Shown: positions 8,474-17,743 of the stretch, piece after piece | Numbering within the stretch: the first letter of the stretch is position 1 | How the letters are laid out: each line of letters begins with the position of its first letter | The notes under the pieces: model-generated | Seen by the model: the letters and a program-made list of their open reading frames with translations, nothing else | The model's database searches: none | Told to the model about the DNA's origin: nothing | Assembly (NCBI GenBank): GCA_963803575.1 | Contig: CAWDMW010000001.1 | Coordinates: forward strand, 186,001 to 250,000 | Direction of reading: 5' to 3' | Length of the DNA stretch: 64,000 nt | Source: CAWDMW01 sp963803575 | GTDB taxonomy: Bacteria; Pseudomonadota; Alphaproteobacteria; Rickettsiales; UBA998 | Made by a program: the position numbers and the translations under genes

Positions 8474-8938
8474 GTGAAATTTCGCCGCCTGTTTTTCCGT
8501 GCTTCCGATAACATTTTAGAACCGCTTATCTTGCTACTGACCCGTTTCTATATGTTCGATGTGTTTTACTCTTCGGGTAAAAGTAAACTGGATAACTACC
8601 TTAATGATAATTGGGATACGACAGTGCAGTTATTTCGCGATATTCATCCCGTGCCGTACCTCCCTACGGAGATTGCAGCCATTGCTGGTACAGCATCGGA
8701 GGTCATTCTCTCTTGCCTGCTGCTCATAGGCTTGCTCGGGCGGTTTGCTGCACTTGGATTGCTAGGAGTCACTGCAGTCATTGAGTTATCCTTTATCTTT
8801 CAGGATCCCGATTACACAACGTTCGATGGGCATATTATGTGGGCATTACTGCTAAGTTTTATTGTGATACGCGGGTCTGGCACAATATCTTTAGACACAT
8901 TGGTGTCTGGACGGTTCGCGCCAAGCAAAAACTACTAA
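8474..8938 (+). CDS. bufD: BufD-type DoxX family membrane protein
   Basis: A 154-residue DoxX-like integral membrane protein with four predicted helices (FYMFDVFYSSGKSKL region, SEVILSCLLLIGLLGR, FAALGLLGVTAVIELSF, HIMWALLLSFIVI). The start is GTG, with an AAGGA site overlapping the end of bufC. DoxX proteins close many DUF2282-DUF692-DUF2063 operons; the role is unknown, possibly redox support in the membrane. Last gene of the cassette. Confidence 0.87.
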   Translation: MKFRRLFFRASDNILEPLILLLTRFYMFDVFYSSGKSKLDNYLNDNWDTTVQLFRDIHPVPYLPTEIAAIAGTASEVILSCLLLIGLLGRFAALGLLGVTAVIELSFIFQDPDYTTFDGHIMWALLLSFIVIRGSGTISLDTLVSGRFAPSKNY

Positions 8939-9070
8939 CATAAAATGACCTTCATTAAATCTTCATACTGGAGTTAACGATTCTTTATGACTTTTGAGTC
9001 AGACTATGTTACATCTAGTGGTCAGATATTATACACATGATTTAACCATACAGATACCGGAGAAAAAACC

Positions 9071-9907
9071 ATGAGTGATTATACAGCAGACGATGTGCAG
9101 GCAGCCGTTGAAACGATCAAGGAGCTACAACAGCATAACTACCATCCGCATATTGCTGGCCATGAAGATAAAAGCCGACAAAACTATGCAGCCGTTAATG
9201 CTGCTACTACTGCATTAGTTGAAGCTCTGCAGGGTAGAGAAGATATTATTGTTGATCCTACGTTTGTATTTGCCAATGAACGTGACACGAAAAATGAGAT
9301 TATAACCGAACAAAAAACTTCCAGGCACGATACAAAAGCCAAATACGATTCGCCCGTACGATTTACTGACGAAAACGGTGAGCCTGTTAAAAACAGCCAT
9401 GACATGATAGAATTTCATATTAAAAGTAAGTCAGATGCCATTGATTTACCTGATGATTTACAGGTGACGGTTCCAAGAGAAATACTAAACAATAGTGAAA
9501 GCTTATTTAACTTAGCGGTAGAAGGAAAGATCTATACTGCAGACGAGCTGAATCACGAAGAGGTTGTAAAAGGGTACCTAGAAAGCGATGAAGGTATCGC
9601 CATGGCTAAAACTCGTGATGCGCTCAATCCAAAAGAACTATCAGAAAAGTTTGTTGAACTTGAAGGAAAATTGCTAGACATGGACATTGTTAAGGATAAT
9701 CTCGAAGCTGGGCTAGAGAATGTAAATCCAGATAAAGTCACACTATTGAACGCTTCAGAAGTTACACAGACGGCATTGGCTGACGCATCACCCGCGCTTC
9801 AGGAAAAGCTCAATACCGAAATGAGTGCAAGTGCCGAGCAAGTTGATAAGCTGACTGTTGCGGCTAAATCAGCTAGTGCCGAGCAAGAATCGTCTATAGC
9901 AATGTAG
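9071..9907 (+). CDS. uncharacterised acidic, mostly helical protein
   Basis: A 278-residue, Glu/Asp/Lys/Ala-rich protein that I do not recognise. It has no signal peptide or transmembrane segment, a central FTDENGEPVKNSHDMIEFHIK stretch, helical C-terminal half, and a short repeated SASAEQ near the end. A good ribosome site (GGAGAAA) precedes the ATG. The style (acidic, Ala/Thr/Lys-rich, own promoter) resembles the PG-binding-like protein at 46350. A CTTCAT direct repeat with 11-bp period lies at 8950-8966, about 105 bases upstream, but is too weak to call a Pho box. Co-directional with the next small ORF. Confidence 0.7.
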   Translation: MSDYTADDVQAAVETIKELQQHNYHPHIAGHEDKSRQNYAAVNAATTALVEALQGREDIIVDPTFVFANERDTKNEIITEQKTSRHDTKAKYDSPVRFTDENGEPVKNSHDMIEFHIKSKSDAIDLPDDLQVTVPREILNNSESLFNLAVEGKIYTADELNHEEVVKGYLESDEGIAMAKTRDALNPKELSEKFVELEGKLLDMDIVKDNLEAGLENVNPDKVTLLNASEVTQTALADASPALQEKLNTEMSASAEQVDKLTVAAKSASAEQESSIAM

Positions 9908-9924
9908 ACAGACAAGGAGATAAA

Positions 9925-10185
9925 ATGGCTGGGTTTGCCGCGAAACTACTTCAACAACGAGCATTAATTTATGATTTACGCTGGACAGATAAAAGCAGCA
10001 TGTCACTCTATGCCATTTTTGAGGTAGAGCCAAGCAAACACCAGTCATTTCTTTCCCAGATAGACTCTGACAAAACGTTTAATCTGAAACATTACGGAAA
10101 AATTCTTCACTCCGGAGTGAATGAACCCTCAGAGGCATTAAAAGCTGAATTACATCAAAAATACGGCATGTACTCGCCTAAGTAA
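9925..10185 (+). CDS. small uncharacterised protein
   Basis: An 86-residue soluble protein beginning MAGFAAKLLQQRALIYDLRW, with an alternating strand pattern (SMSLYAIFEVEPSKHQSFL) and a charged C-terminus. No family is recognised. It starts 17 bases after the preceding acidic protein with a clear AAGGAG site, so the two are probably co-transcribed. FlhF begins 57 bases downstream. Confidence 0.6.
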   Translation: MAGFAAKLLQQRALIYDLRWTDKSSMSLYAIFEVEPSKHQSFLSQIDSDKTFNLKHYGKILHSGVNEPSEALKAELHQKYGMYSPK

Positions 10186-10242
10186 AAATACCTTAGCCTG
10201 TAAAGAGATTATTAAAAAAATGGCTGGTAAGATAGGGCACTT

Positions 10243-11310
10243 ATGAATGTCCAGACTTTTACCGCCAGCACTATACATTACGCCATGGAAATGATACGTG
10301 AAGCCATGGGTGATAATGCAGTCATTTTATCTACGCGCCCACTGGACACTGGTAATGGTGTCGAGGTAGTGGCAGCATATGACATACCCGAGGAACCGCT
10401 ACCCAGTACATCACTATATGTTAAGGCACCAGAACCTGCTGAGGATTTTGTCAAAGATGTACCACCTCACCTATCTATATTTATGCCAACCATGCAAGCC
10501 ATTTTGCGCCACCATGGTGTCAACGATGAAACAGTTAACTATCTAACTAAGTCTGCAAGCCGTCTGACCCTGCATCATGCAAACTATTATCGCCATTACC
10601 AAGATGATACCGAACAATGGATGACCGCTTTAATGGCAGAAGCGTTTGCCATGTCTCCCTGCAATCTGCACCATGATAGCGTCCGTTACATATTGATTGG
10701 CCCTCCCGGGGCTGGGAAAACACTAACCGCAGCTAAAATTGCCGCCTATTGTGTCAAATATAATCGCCCGGTTCATGTTATCACTACAGACCATAAACGG
10801 GCGGGTGCAATCGAGCAATTGGCAGCCATTACCAATATTTTAGGGCTGGAATTACTTGTGGCAGACAACCGCGCAGCACTGCAAGCCATTCTGGCTGGTA
10901 TTTCTCCTACTGATACCGTCATTGTAGATAGTGCAGGTGCTAACCCGTATGATTTTCAAGAATTAAAGCGATTGGCACATTATGCATCATTGCCGCAATT
11001 AGAACCGGTTTTGGTCTATCCTGCCGGAAGTGACCCTATGGAAGCAGATGAAATAGCGCGTGCCTTTTCGTTTCTTGGTGCGCAACGTATGATTATCACG
11101 CGCATTGATGCAGCAAGACGTTTTGGCGGCATCTTGAATGCTGCCTGCGCTGCAAATCTGGCATTGGCACATTGCACCGGCAGTGAACGTATCATGGGTA
11201 CCTTCACACCCTGCACCCCTGAATATCTTATGAAACTTTGTATGGATTTTCAGCCAGCTTCCATGCCGCTATATGCAACTGAATCAATGTCAGACCATCA
11301 CGCAGCCTAA
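10243..11310 (+). CDS. flhF: flagellar biosynthesis GTPase FlhF
   Basis: SRP-type GTPase that places and numbers polar flagella. The protein has 355 residues: an N-terminal B domain beginning MNVQTFTASTIHYAMEMIRE, then an N-G core with P-loop GPPGAGKT (153-160), ITTDHKRAGAIEQL, the G3 variant DSAGANPYD and G4-like TRIDAARRFGG. G3 and G4 deviate from DTAGR and TKxD of SRP54 in the way usual for FlhF. Its stop overlaps the flhG start by one base (TAATG), so the two are coupled. Confidence 0.93.
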   Translation: MNVQTFTASTIHYAMEMIREAMGDNAVILSTRPLDTGNGVEVVAAYDIPEEPLPSTSLYVKAPEPAEDFVKDVPPHLSIFMPTMQAILRHHGVNDETVNYLTKSASRLTLHHANYYRHYQDDTEQWMTALMAEAFAMSPCNLHHDSVRYILIGPPGAGKTLTAAKIAAYCVKYNRPVHVITTDHKRAGAIEQLAAITNILGLELLVADNRAALQAILAGISPTDTVIVDSAGANPYDFQELKRLAHYASLPQLEPVLVYPAGSDPMEADEIARAFSFLGAQRMIITRIDAARRFGGILNAACAANLALAHCTGSERIMGTFTPCTPEYLMKLCMDFQPASMPLYATESMSDHHAA

Positions 11311-12083
11311 TGGATCAGACAAACATGACGCCCCATAATAATGTAATTGCCATTGCTTCAGGTAAAGGCGGCGTAGGCAAAACATGGTTGGCCGTCACGC
11401 TTTCATATCTATGTGCGCGACATGGACGTAATGTGTTGTTATTTGATGGAGATGTTGGTCTAGCTAATGTTGACGTTCAACTTGGGCTCATGCCAGAACA
11501 GGACTTGCAAACAGTCTGTCGGGGTCGCGCTAACCTGCGAGATATTGTGCTATCCCATGAAACAGACTCAGGCAGTCACATAGACATTATTGCAGGCCGT
11601 TCCGGTTCAACAACATTAAGCCTTCTGAAAGAGGGTACGCTTAAAGCAGTACAGCAGGAGCTATTGAGTCTTTCAACAGAGTATGACACAGTCTTTATGG
11701 ATCTGGGTGCAGGCATTGAGCATTATGTGCAATCTATGGCAGCAATTGCCGCCCGGTGCATTGTCGTGATTACCGATGACCCAACGTCTCTCACCGATGC
11801 TTATGCTTTTATCAAATTATGGGTAACAAAATTACATAACACACATGTCGAAATTATCGTCAATCAGGCACAAACCCATAAAGAAGGCGAGCGTACCTTT
11901 GAAGGCTTATGTAGGGCGTGCGAAAACTTTTTAAAGATAACGCCTTCACTGCTAGGGATTGTTCGTCGCGATAATAAGGTACGCGATGCTATTCGCGCAC
12001 AACGCTGCATTGTAGACAAAGCTCCATCCAGTTTAGCTACGACAGACGTAGCGGCGATAGCTGTAAAACTGTTTCAGCGGTAA
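11310..12083 (+). CDS. flhG: flagellar number regulator FlhG (MinD-like ATPase)
   Basis: MinD/ParA-type ATPase of 257 residues that antagonises FlhF and limits flagellar number. It has the deviant Walker A IASGKGGVGKTWLA (about 17-29), the Walker A' region LLFDGDVGLANVDVQLGL, and VFMDLGAGIEHYVQ (Walker B-like). NQAQTHKEGERTF matches the usual VNQ.....G segment. It lacks an obvious C-terminal amphipathic helix of classical MinD. It is coupled to flhF and followed 7 bases later by the FliK-like gene. Confidence 0.92.
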   Translation: MDQTNMTPHNNVIAIASGKGGVGKTWLAVTLSYLCARHGRNVLLFDGDVGLANVDVQLGLMPEQDLQTVCRGRANLRDIVLSHETDSGSHIDIIAGRSGSTTLSLLKEGTLKAVQQELLSLSTEYDTVFMDLGAGIEHYVQSMAAIAARCIVVITDDPTSLTDAYAFIKLWVTKLHNTHVEIIVNQAQTHKEGERTFEGLCRACENFLKITPSLLGIVRRDNKVRDAIRAQRCIVDKAPSSLATTDVAAIAVKLFQR

Positions 12084-12090
12084 GGGTGAC

Positions 12091-13797
12091 ATGGAAGGAG
12101 CAGGACATATTCACGGGCTGGCCTCTATTGTGACAGGGGATAAGGTCAGTGCAGCGCAACAGGTAAGCAGCACCACATTAAATAATCAGTTTCTGCAACG
12201 ATTCACGGCTGGCACGGTGTTACGTGGAATTGTTCAAAGCACCAGCGCCAATAATCAAGTCACGATCAATACGGCTCATGGTGACATCACTATTCATACC
12301 GATGTGTTTTTAAAGCGGGGTGCTGACATAACGATGCGGATGCAACATCAGGGCGGTGAGCCACATGTGCGCATCATCAGCGTAGATGGACAGCCATTGC
12401 CACGCTACCTCCATGCCCTTCAGAAACAACATAGTGCCTTGCCGCAAGATACGATTAAAAGCAACTCCACACTGGTACAACAAAGCACTGCCACCCCTCA
12501 CACACCAGATAGTACTGCACCACAACAAGCAAGTGGCCAAACCGAAACCATACACTTAAGCTATGATGCGAAACATCACCCTACGTTGCGTGGAGTGTTC
12601 TTAGGAACGCCAGATATGCGATCTATTTCAGAGGGTGTACTACCACCGGACTTACGTCAGGCTGTGATACAAGCGCAAGCTGGCACATCTTTGCAGATAC
12701 GTATCACTAATATTACTCTGCCGCCGCCAGCAACATCACAACAATTAATGCCGCCACAAGCAACCGTAACTACCGCTACTCCTTCTGCAATACCAACAAC
12801 TCATCTTCCTATTGCTCAGCCAACCACATCATTAACGCCAGCTTCAACATCCGCCAGTCAATTTGTGAATGTACCCGCAAATCCGGCAACGCTAACGAAT
12901 GCAGCGAATCACATAGCGACTGCACCTACTGTCCTAGAAGCCGTCGTAGTGAATGCGAGTAATCCCAGAGAATTAACGCTTAATAGTTCACTGGGGCATC
13001 TCAAATTGTTTGTTGCAGACACCATGCCCAAAGGAACCATCATTACTTTCACGCTGGAACAGGTTACAGATGTACGAAGTCAGCCAACAAAGCAGCTAGT
13101 TCCTCCTCCAGCTGCTCTATCATCTGAAACGCTAGACGCACTGCGAGACATTAAACCTGCTGCATTTGCTACTCATCCTGCATCCTCCCCTACCCTGTTT
13201 CCTCCCCCCTCATCCGTACCGCAACAAGGTGTGATGCTTGGGAGTGAAATGCTTTTCTTGCTGATGGCACTGAAGCAGGGAAGTATACGCGAATGGCTGG
13301 GAAACGCAGCAATGCAACAGTTGGATAACACTAAACCTGCTTCATGGATGCAGCGCGCTACAGCAGAATTCACGCAACTAGCTACATTACCGCAAGACAT
13401 GCGAGACGGTCAGTGGCATCAGGCAACCATACCGCTTTACCACGACGATCAGTCACAGCGAGTTGCCTTTTATTTTAAGCAGGAACGTCATGAAAAACAC
13501 CGCCGCGCTCGGCAGGATACGGATCATTTTATGGTGGATATTACCTTGTCTCATCTAGGCAGAATACAGCTTGATGGGCTGATTCAGCAACGCGCTGCCT
13601 CAACGCAATGGGATATGGCCATCCGTACTCAGAGCAGTCTTCCATCTGATATACGGCAAGGTATTATGGCCATCTATGCTGAAGCACAACACATTAGTGG
13701 CTTTTCAGGTGGACTGCGTTTCTTGCATGGAGATAGCATCTTTATCATCCCGCCAATAACATCAACGCCTGACGATCAGGATATACTTTTAGTGTAG
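12091..13797 (+). CDS. FliK-like (flagellar hook-length control type) protein
   Basis: A 568-residue protein with a long low-complexity Pro/Thr/Ala/Ser/Gln middle (about residues 120-380) and a compact C-terminal domain. There, FMVDITLSHLGRIQLDGLIQQRA followed by SLPSDIRQGIMAIYAEAQHISGFSGGLRF resembles the FliK C-terminal domain (LGxVxxx, then a helix). It follows flhG by 7 bases. Because a more canonical FliK lies at 52979-54421, this one may be a paralogue with a distinct task in flagellar assembly. The N-terminal OB-like segment (VLRGIVQSTSANNQVTI) is also notable. Confidence 0.65.
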   Translation: MEGAGHIHGLASIVTGDKVSAAQQVSSTTLNNQFLQRFTAGTVLRGIVQSTSANNQVTINTAHGDITIHTDVFLKRGADITMRMQHQGGEPHVRIISVDGQPLPRYLHALQKQHSALPQDTIKSNSTLVQQSTATPHTPDSTAPQQASGQTETIHLSYDAKHHPTLRGVFLGTPDMRSISEGVLPPDLRQAVIQAQAGTSLQIRITNITLPPPATSQQLMPPQATVTTATPSAIPTTHLPIAQPTTSLTPASTSASQFVNVPANPATLTNAANHIATAPTVLEAVVVNASNPRELTLNSSLGHLKLFVADTMPKGTIITFTLEQVTDVRSQPTKQLVPPPAALSSETLDALRDIKPAAFATHPASSPTLFPPPSSVPQQGVMLGSEMLFLLMALKQGSIREWLGNAAMQQLDNTKPASWMQRATAEFTQLATLPQDMRDGQWHQATIPLYHDDQSQRVAFYFKQERHEKHRRARQDTDHFMVDITLSHLGRIQLDGLIQQRAASTQWDMAIRTQSSLPSDIRQGIMAIYAEAQHISGFSGGLRFLHGDSIFIIPPITSTPDDQDILLV

Positions 13798-13877
13798 CAT
13801 CTATCTCTTTGGCTTGCATCTGTCAGGATAGAACCGATAACATAGTGCCTGAATCACAACATACAGGTTATTTTGCT

Positions 13878-15416
13878 ATGGGTGTACTGCGCTTAATATT
13901 GGGGGATCAGTTAACAGAAACAATCTCAACTTTACACGATTGTGACAAAGCAGCAGATGTAATTCTCATGTGCGAGGTGTGGGATGAAGCAACCTATGTG
14001 AGGCACCACAAAAAGAAAATTGCCTTTCTTTTTTCTGCCATGCGGCATTTTGCTCAGACGTTACAAGCAGCAGGATATACCGTGGAATACACCACACTCG
14101 ATCACCCTCAAAATGCCGGATCATTTACAGGAGAAGTGAAACGTTTACTGGAGCAACGGCAATGTGAAAGGATCATTGTGACACATCCCGGGGAATATCG
14201 TGTGCTGCAAGAGATGAAACGCTGGAAAACGGACATGAATGTTCCTGTAAATATCAGGCCAGATAGTCGTTTTCTCTGCACACCTCAGGAATTTTCAGAC
14301 TGGTCAGAAGGACGTGGCCAACTGCGTATGGAATATTTTTACCGTGACATGCGCAAGAGATACAACATTCTAATGGAAGGCAACGAACCTGTGGGTGGCA
14401 AATGGAATTATGATGCACAAAACAGAAAGCCTCCCAAAGAAGCACTCAATGTTCCGGCTCCTTTTTACTCTAAACCAGATGAGATAACACGAGACGTGAT
14501 GACGTTAGTTGAATCGCGCTTTGATGACCATTTTGGTGATATGGAACCGTTTTATTTTGCCGTTACGCGAAGTCAGGCATTGCAAGCACTTAAGCAATTT
14601 ATCGAACAACGCCTGCACCATTTTGGTGACTATCAGGATGCCATGATTCAGGATGAACCGTGGATGTATCACGCGCATATCGGCTTTTACCTAAATTCCG
14701 GATTGCTCCTGCCTCTTGAATGTGTACAAGCCGCAGAAGACGCTTATCATCAAGGTAAAGCACCACTAAATGCAGTAGAGGGTTTTATCCGTCAGATTAT
14801 TGGCTGGCGGGAATATGTGCGCGGCATTTACTGGCACAAAATGCCAGACTATCAAAAGCAGAACTTCTTTGACGCAACGCGTGATCTTCCTAATTTTTAC
14901 TGGACGGCACAAACGAAGATGAACTGTATCCGTCAATGTGTAATGGAAACAAAACAACATGCTTATGCACATCATATTCAACGGCTCATGGTGCTTGGGA
15001 ATTTTGCACTACTGGCAGGTATCCATCCCGATCAGGTGAATGAATGGTTTTTGATTGTCTATGCAGATGCGTATGAATGGGTGGAATTGCCCAACGTATC
15101 AGGGATGATATTATTCGCTGATGGAGGGTATCTGGCGAGCAAACCATACGCAGCAGGAGGCAGCTATATTAATAAAATGTCGAATTATTGCAAACAATGC
15201 AGCTATAAAGTAACCAAGAAAAATGGACAGGATGCGTGTCCGTTCAATTATCTTTACTGGAACTTTCTGGAACATAACAGGGATAAACTGGCATCCAACC
15301 ATCGCATTGGTATGATGTATAAAACCTATGATCGCATGAGTGAAGAAAAGAAACAGGCTATTACGGATGATTCTGAGCGCTTCTTTGGCAATATCGAAAA
15401 TAATGCCTTAGTGTAG
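13878..15416 (+). CDS. FeS bacterial cryptochrome/photolyase (PhrB-type, 6-4 photolyase family)
   Basis: A 512-residue DNA repair flavoprotein related to Agrobacterium PhrB, which repairs (6-4) photoproducts using light. The N-terminus LRLILGDQL and the stretches CEVWDEATYVRHHKKKIAF and SAMRHFAQTLQAAGY are diagnostic. Conserved cysteines for the 4Fe-4S cluster are in NCIRQC and in YCKQCSYKVTKKNGQDAC near the C-terminus. IIGWREYVRGIYW marks the FAD-binding domain. An upstream TTG at 13809 would add 23 residues, but homologues begin at the MxxLRLILGDQL position, so ATG 13878 is chosen. Convergent with cheR. Confidence 0.93.
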   Translation: MGVLRLILGDQLTETISTLHDCDKAADVILMCEVWDEATYVRHHKKKIAFLFSAMRHFAQTLQAAGYTVEYTTLDHPQNAGSFTGEVKRLLEQRQCERIIVTHPGEYRVLQEMKRWKTDMNVPVNIRPDSRFLCTPQEFSDWSEGRGQLRMEYFYRDMRKRYNILMEGNEPVGGKWNYDAQNRKPPKEALNVPAPFYSKPDEITRDVMTLVESRFDDHFGDMEPFYFAVTRSQALQALKQFIEQRLHHFGDYQDAMIQDEPWMYHAHIGFYLNSGLLLPLECVQAAEDAYHQGKAPLNAVEGFIRQIIGWREYVRGIYWHKMPDYQKQNFFDATRDLPNFYWTAQTKMNCIRQCVMETKQHAYAHHIQRLMVLGNFALLAGIHPDQVNEWFLIVYADAYEWVELPNVSGMILFADGGYLASKPYAAGGSYINKMSNYCKQCSYKVTKKNGQDACPFNYLYWNFLEHNRDKLASNHRIGMMYKTYDRMSEEKKQAITDDSERFFGNIENNALV

Positions 15417-15425
15417 GTAAGCAAC

Positions 15426-16241
15426 TTAACGCTTCACAAATATCAGTCGTTCTTTTGGATGACGGTCAAACAGATTCATGCCGTTTGGCATAGTTTCAGC
15501 GCTACCTAAAAACAGATAGCCCCCAGAGGGCATCACGCTGGCAATATGCCGAAGCACTTGTATCTTTGTTGCATCATCAAAATAGATCAACACATTGCGA
15601 CACAGGACAATATCAAATTGCCCATGCCTGCGCGGACTTTCCATCAGGTTATGTAAGGAAAACGACACCTTCCCGCGTATCGTATCTTTAATCTGCCAGC
15701 GATTCCCCGGAAGCTGATTAAAGTAACGCATTAACATAGGAGTTGGCAGGCCGCGTTGCACCTCAAACTGGTTATAGATACCATTCTTTGCCTTATCTAC
15801 CATCTGCGTATCTATGTCGGTTGCTTTGATGGTAACGCGCGCCAGCCCAATATGTGACTGATATTCCTCTGTATGCATAGCAATGCTATATGGTTCCTGC
15901 CCGCTGGAACAGGCAGCACACCAGATATTAATTGGTCTGGCCGCTCCATGTTTTTCTTTTAACTCTGCAAGCACAATGTAGCGCAAATGCTCAAATGGCT
16001 TATTGTCACGGAAGAACATAGACTCGTTGGTGGTCATGGCTTCAATGATAGACTGCGTTAGTGCTTCCGGCGGCGAACGCTTCATTAACTGACTGACAAA
16101 GCTGGAGAGATCCTTATGTCCTTCTTTACTTGCAATAGGCAGCAATCGTGATTCAAACAGGTACATTTTATCCTCTTTCAGATCAATGCCTGAGCGTTGT
16201 TTGATCATTCGATTAAGAAACTGAAATTCTTGCGTTTTCAT
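15426..16241 (-). CDS. cheR: chemotaxis protein methyltransferase CheR
   Basis: SAM-dependent methylation of receptor glutamates. The protein has 271 residues: an N-terminal helical domain (QFLNRMIKQRSGIDLKEDK), the TTNESMFFRD motif, SAM site NIWCAACSSGQEPYSIAM, ATDIDTQMVDKAKNGIY and DIVLCRNVLIYFD. An in-frame start 35 codons upstream lies within cheB; the ATG at 16241, which shares one base with the cheB stop (TGATG), gives the normal N-terminus. Last gene of the che operon. Confidence 0.94.
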   Translation of the reverse strand: MKTQEFQFLNRMIKQRSGIDLKEDKMYLFESRLLPIASKEGHKDLSSFVSQLMKRSPPEALTQSIIEAMTTNESMFFRDNKPFEHLRYIVLAELKEKHGAARPINIWCAACSSGQEPYSIAMHTEEYQSHIGLARVTIKATDIDTQMVDKAKNGIYNQFEVQRGLPTPMLMRYFNQLPGNRWQIKDTIRGKVSFSLHNLMESPRRHGQFDIVLCRNVLIYFDDATKIQVLRHIASVMPSGGYLFLGSAETMPNGMNLFDRHPKERLIFVKR

Positions 16242-17371
16242 CAAAAAGCCCCTGAGAATGCACGCTGAAGATAACCGGGTATATCTTGTAAGGGTAAGAT
16301 AGCTGAAGCGATATTTGCTTCTGTCACTGCTCGTGGCATTCCCCAAACGACACTACTGTTTTTATCCTGAGCAACCACGGTTCCTCCGGACTGATGCACG
16401 GCTTTCGCGCCTTGCAACCCATCATGCCCCATACCTGTTAATATGGTTAGCAATAACTGTCTGCCATAAATGCTATTGAGTGACATAATCATAGGATCAG
16501 CAGCAGGGCGGCAGAAATTAACCATTTCGTCTTGATTTAACTCAATCACCGTATCACGGCCTTTTCGCACCAGCACCATATGGTAGTCTCCGGGTGCAAT
16601 ATAAACATGCCCGGGGCGAACAATATCGCCATGCTTACCTTCCTTGCAGGTTTTTCCACTGATAGCTGCCAAATTAGTCGCTAAAATCGTGGTAAATGTT
16701 GCAGGCATGTGCTGCGTGACAAAAATAGGCGTTTGTGCCAGACACCCTTTTAATTCCTTAAATATAGAGGATAACGCCTGAGGGCCACCGGTAGATGAAG
16801 CAATGGCTAAAGCACGAGGAGCAATGGATGGATAACGAATCTGTCCGGAAGATGCTGGCACAGCCGTCTCAGCCTGACTTGTTTTCGTATTTACGTACGG
16901 TATAGATGGCGCCAGATGCTTTGTTTGAGTCGATGACGAAGCAGCAGAGAATTGAATAGGGCGTCCCGCTAACGCACGAATCTTATGAATAATCTCGCGT
17001 GAGAATCGTTCCATATCCTGCTTATCTCCGGCACCCGGTTTTTGTAGATAATCCGATGCTCCTTTTTGGAGAGCTTCCAGACTGATTGCCGCGTTTCTGG
17101 CTGTCAGCGTAGATGACATTAAAATGCGGGTTTTTGGAGAAGCTGATATGATTTCTGGCAGGGCTTCCAGGCCATTCTTGCGCGGCATTTCAATATCTAA
17201 AATCATAATATCCGGTTTATGCTGCTTTGCATATTCGACCGCTATCATCCCATCTGAGGCAGTTGCAATAATGTCAATATCCGGATCGTTTCGCAAAATG
17301 CGCGATACCACACCTCTGACAATAATGGAATCATCAACAATGATGACACGAATAGGGGAGGATAACGCCAA
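16241..17371 (-). CDS. cheB: chemotaxis response regulator protein-glutamate methylesterase CheB
   Basis: Demethylates and deamidates chemoreceptors. The protein has 376 residues. Receiver domain 1-125 has the acidic pair VDDS, phospho-acceptor Asp59 (MILDIEMP) and the KP motif (DYLQKP). A Ser/Thr-rich linker leads to the esterase domain with the catalytic triad segments ASSTGGPQAL (Ser), VTQHMP (His) and MGHDGLQGA (Asp). Coupled to cheR by a one-base overlap. Confidence 0.95.
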   Translation of the reverse strand: MALSSPIRVIIVDDSIIVRGVVSRILRNDPDIDIIATASDGMIAVEYAKQHKPDIMILDIEMPRKNGLEALPEIISASPKTRILMSSTLTARNAAISLEALQKGASDYLQKPGAGDKQDMERFSREIIHKIRALAGRPIQFSAASSSTQTKHLAPSIPYVNTKTSQAETAVPASSGQIRYPSIAPRALAIASSTGGPQALSSIFKELKGCLAQTPIFVTQHMPATFTTILATNLAAISGKTCKEGKHGDIVRPGHVYIAPGDYHMVLVRKGRDTVIELNQDEMVNFCRPAADPMIMSLNSIYGRQLLLTILTGMGHDGLQGAKAVHQSGGTVVAQDKNSSVVWGMPRAVTEANIASAILPLQDIPGYLQRAFSGAF

Positions 17372-17372
17372 T

Positions 17373-17738
17373 TTATACCAACCCTAACATGCTTAATTTT
17401 GATTCCAGGATATCCTTGTCAAACGGCTTCATCACATACTCATTAGCACCAGCATGAAAGGCTTGTTGGATATTGGCCAATTCTGTCTCTGTTGTGCAAA
17501 AAATCACTTGCGGAATATCTCCGTTTTCCTGCTGTCTTAACCATTTGATAAATGCAATACCATCCATTTTCGGCATATGCCAATCCAGCAAAATCACATC
17601 CGGCATAGCTTCTTGCACTTTGTGTTGAGCATCAATACCATCTACAGCTTCGCTTACGTCAAATCCTAATTCGCGAAACATTTTAAGAGATATTTTACGG
17701 ACAACCGTGGAATCTTCAACAACAAGGCAGGTTTTCAT
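17373..17738 (-). CDS. cheY: single-domain response regulator CheY
   Basis: Diffusible receiver that carries the CheA signal to the flagellar motor. About 121 residues from the MKTCLVVEDS start, with the acidic pair ED (8-9), phospho-acceptor Asp52 (LLDWHMPKMDG), Thr in FCTTET, and Lys in VMKPFD. A start three codons upstream overlaps the cheW stop (ATGA), but AGGAG sits 10 bases before the MKT codon and only 1 base before the first, so MKT is preferred. It lies between cheW and cheB. Confidence 0.92.
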   Translation of the reverse strand: MKTCLVVEDSTVVRKISLKMFRELGFDVSEAVDGIDAQHKVQEAMPDVILLDWHMPKMDGIAFIKWLRQQENGDIPQVIFCTTETELANIQQAFHAGANEYVMKPFDKDILESKLSMLGLV

Positions 17739-17743
17739 CGGTA

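Noticed and set aside
8950..8968. CTTCATTAAATCTTCAT as a fifth Pho-box before 9071
   Set aside because: Both halves are CTTCAT not CTGTCAT, and nothing like a -10 lies 10 bases after; the gene is over 100 bases away.
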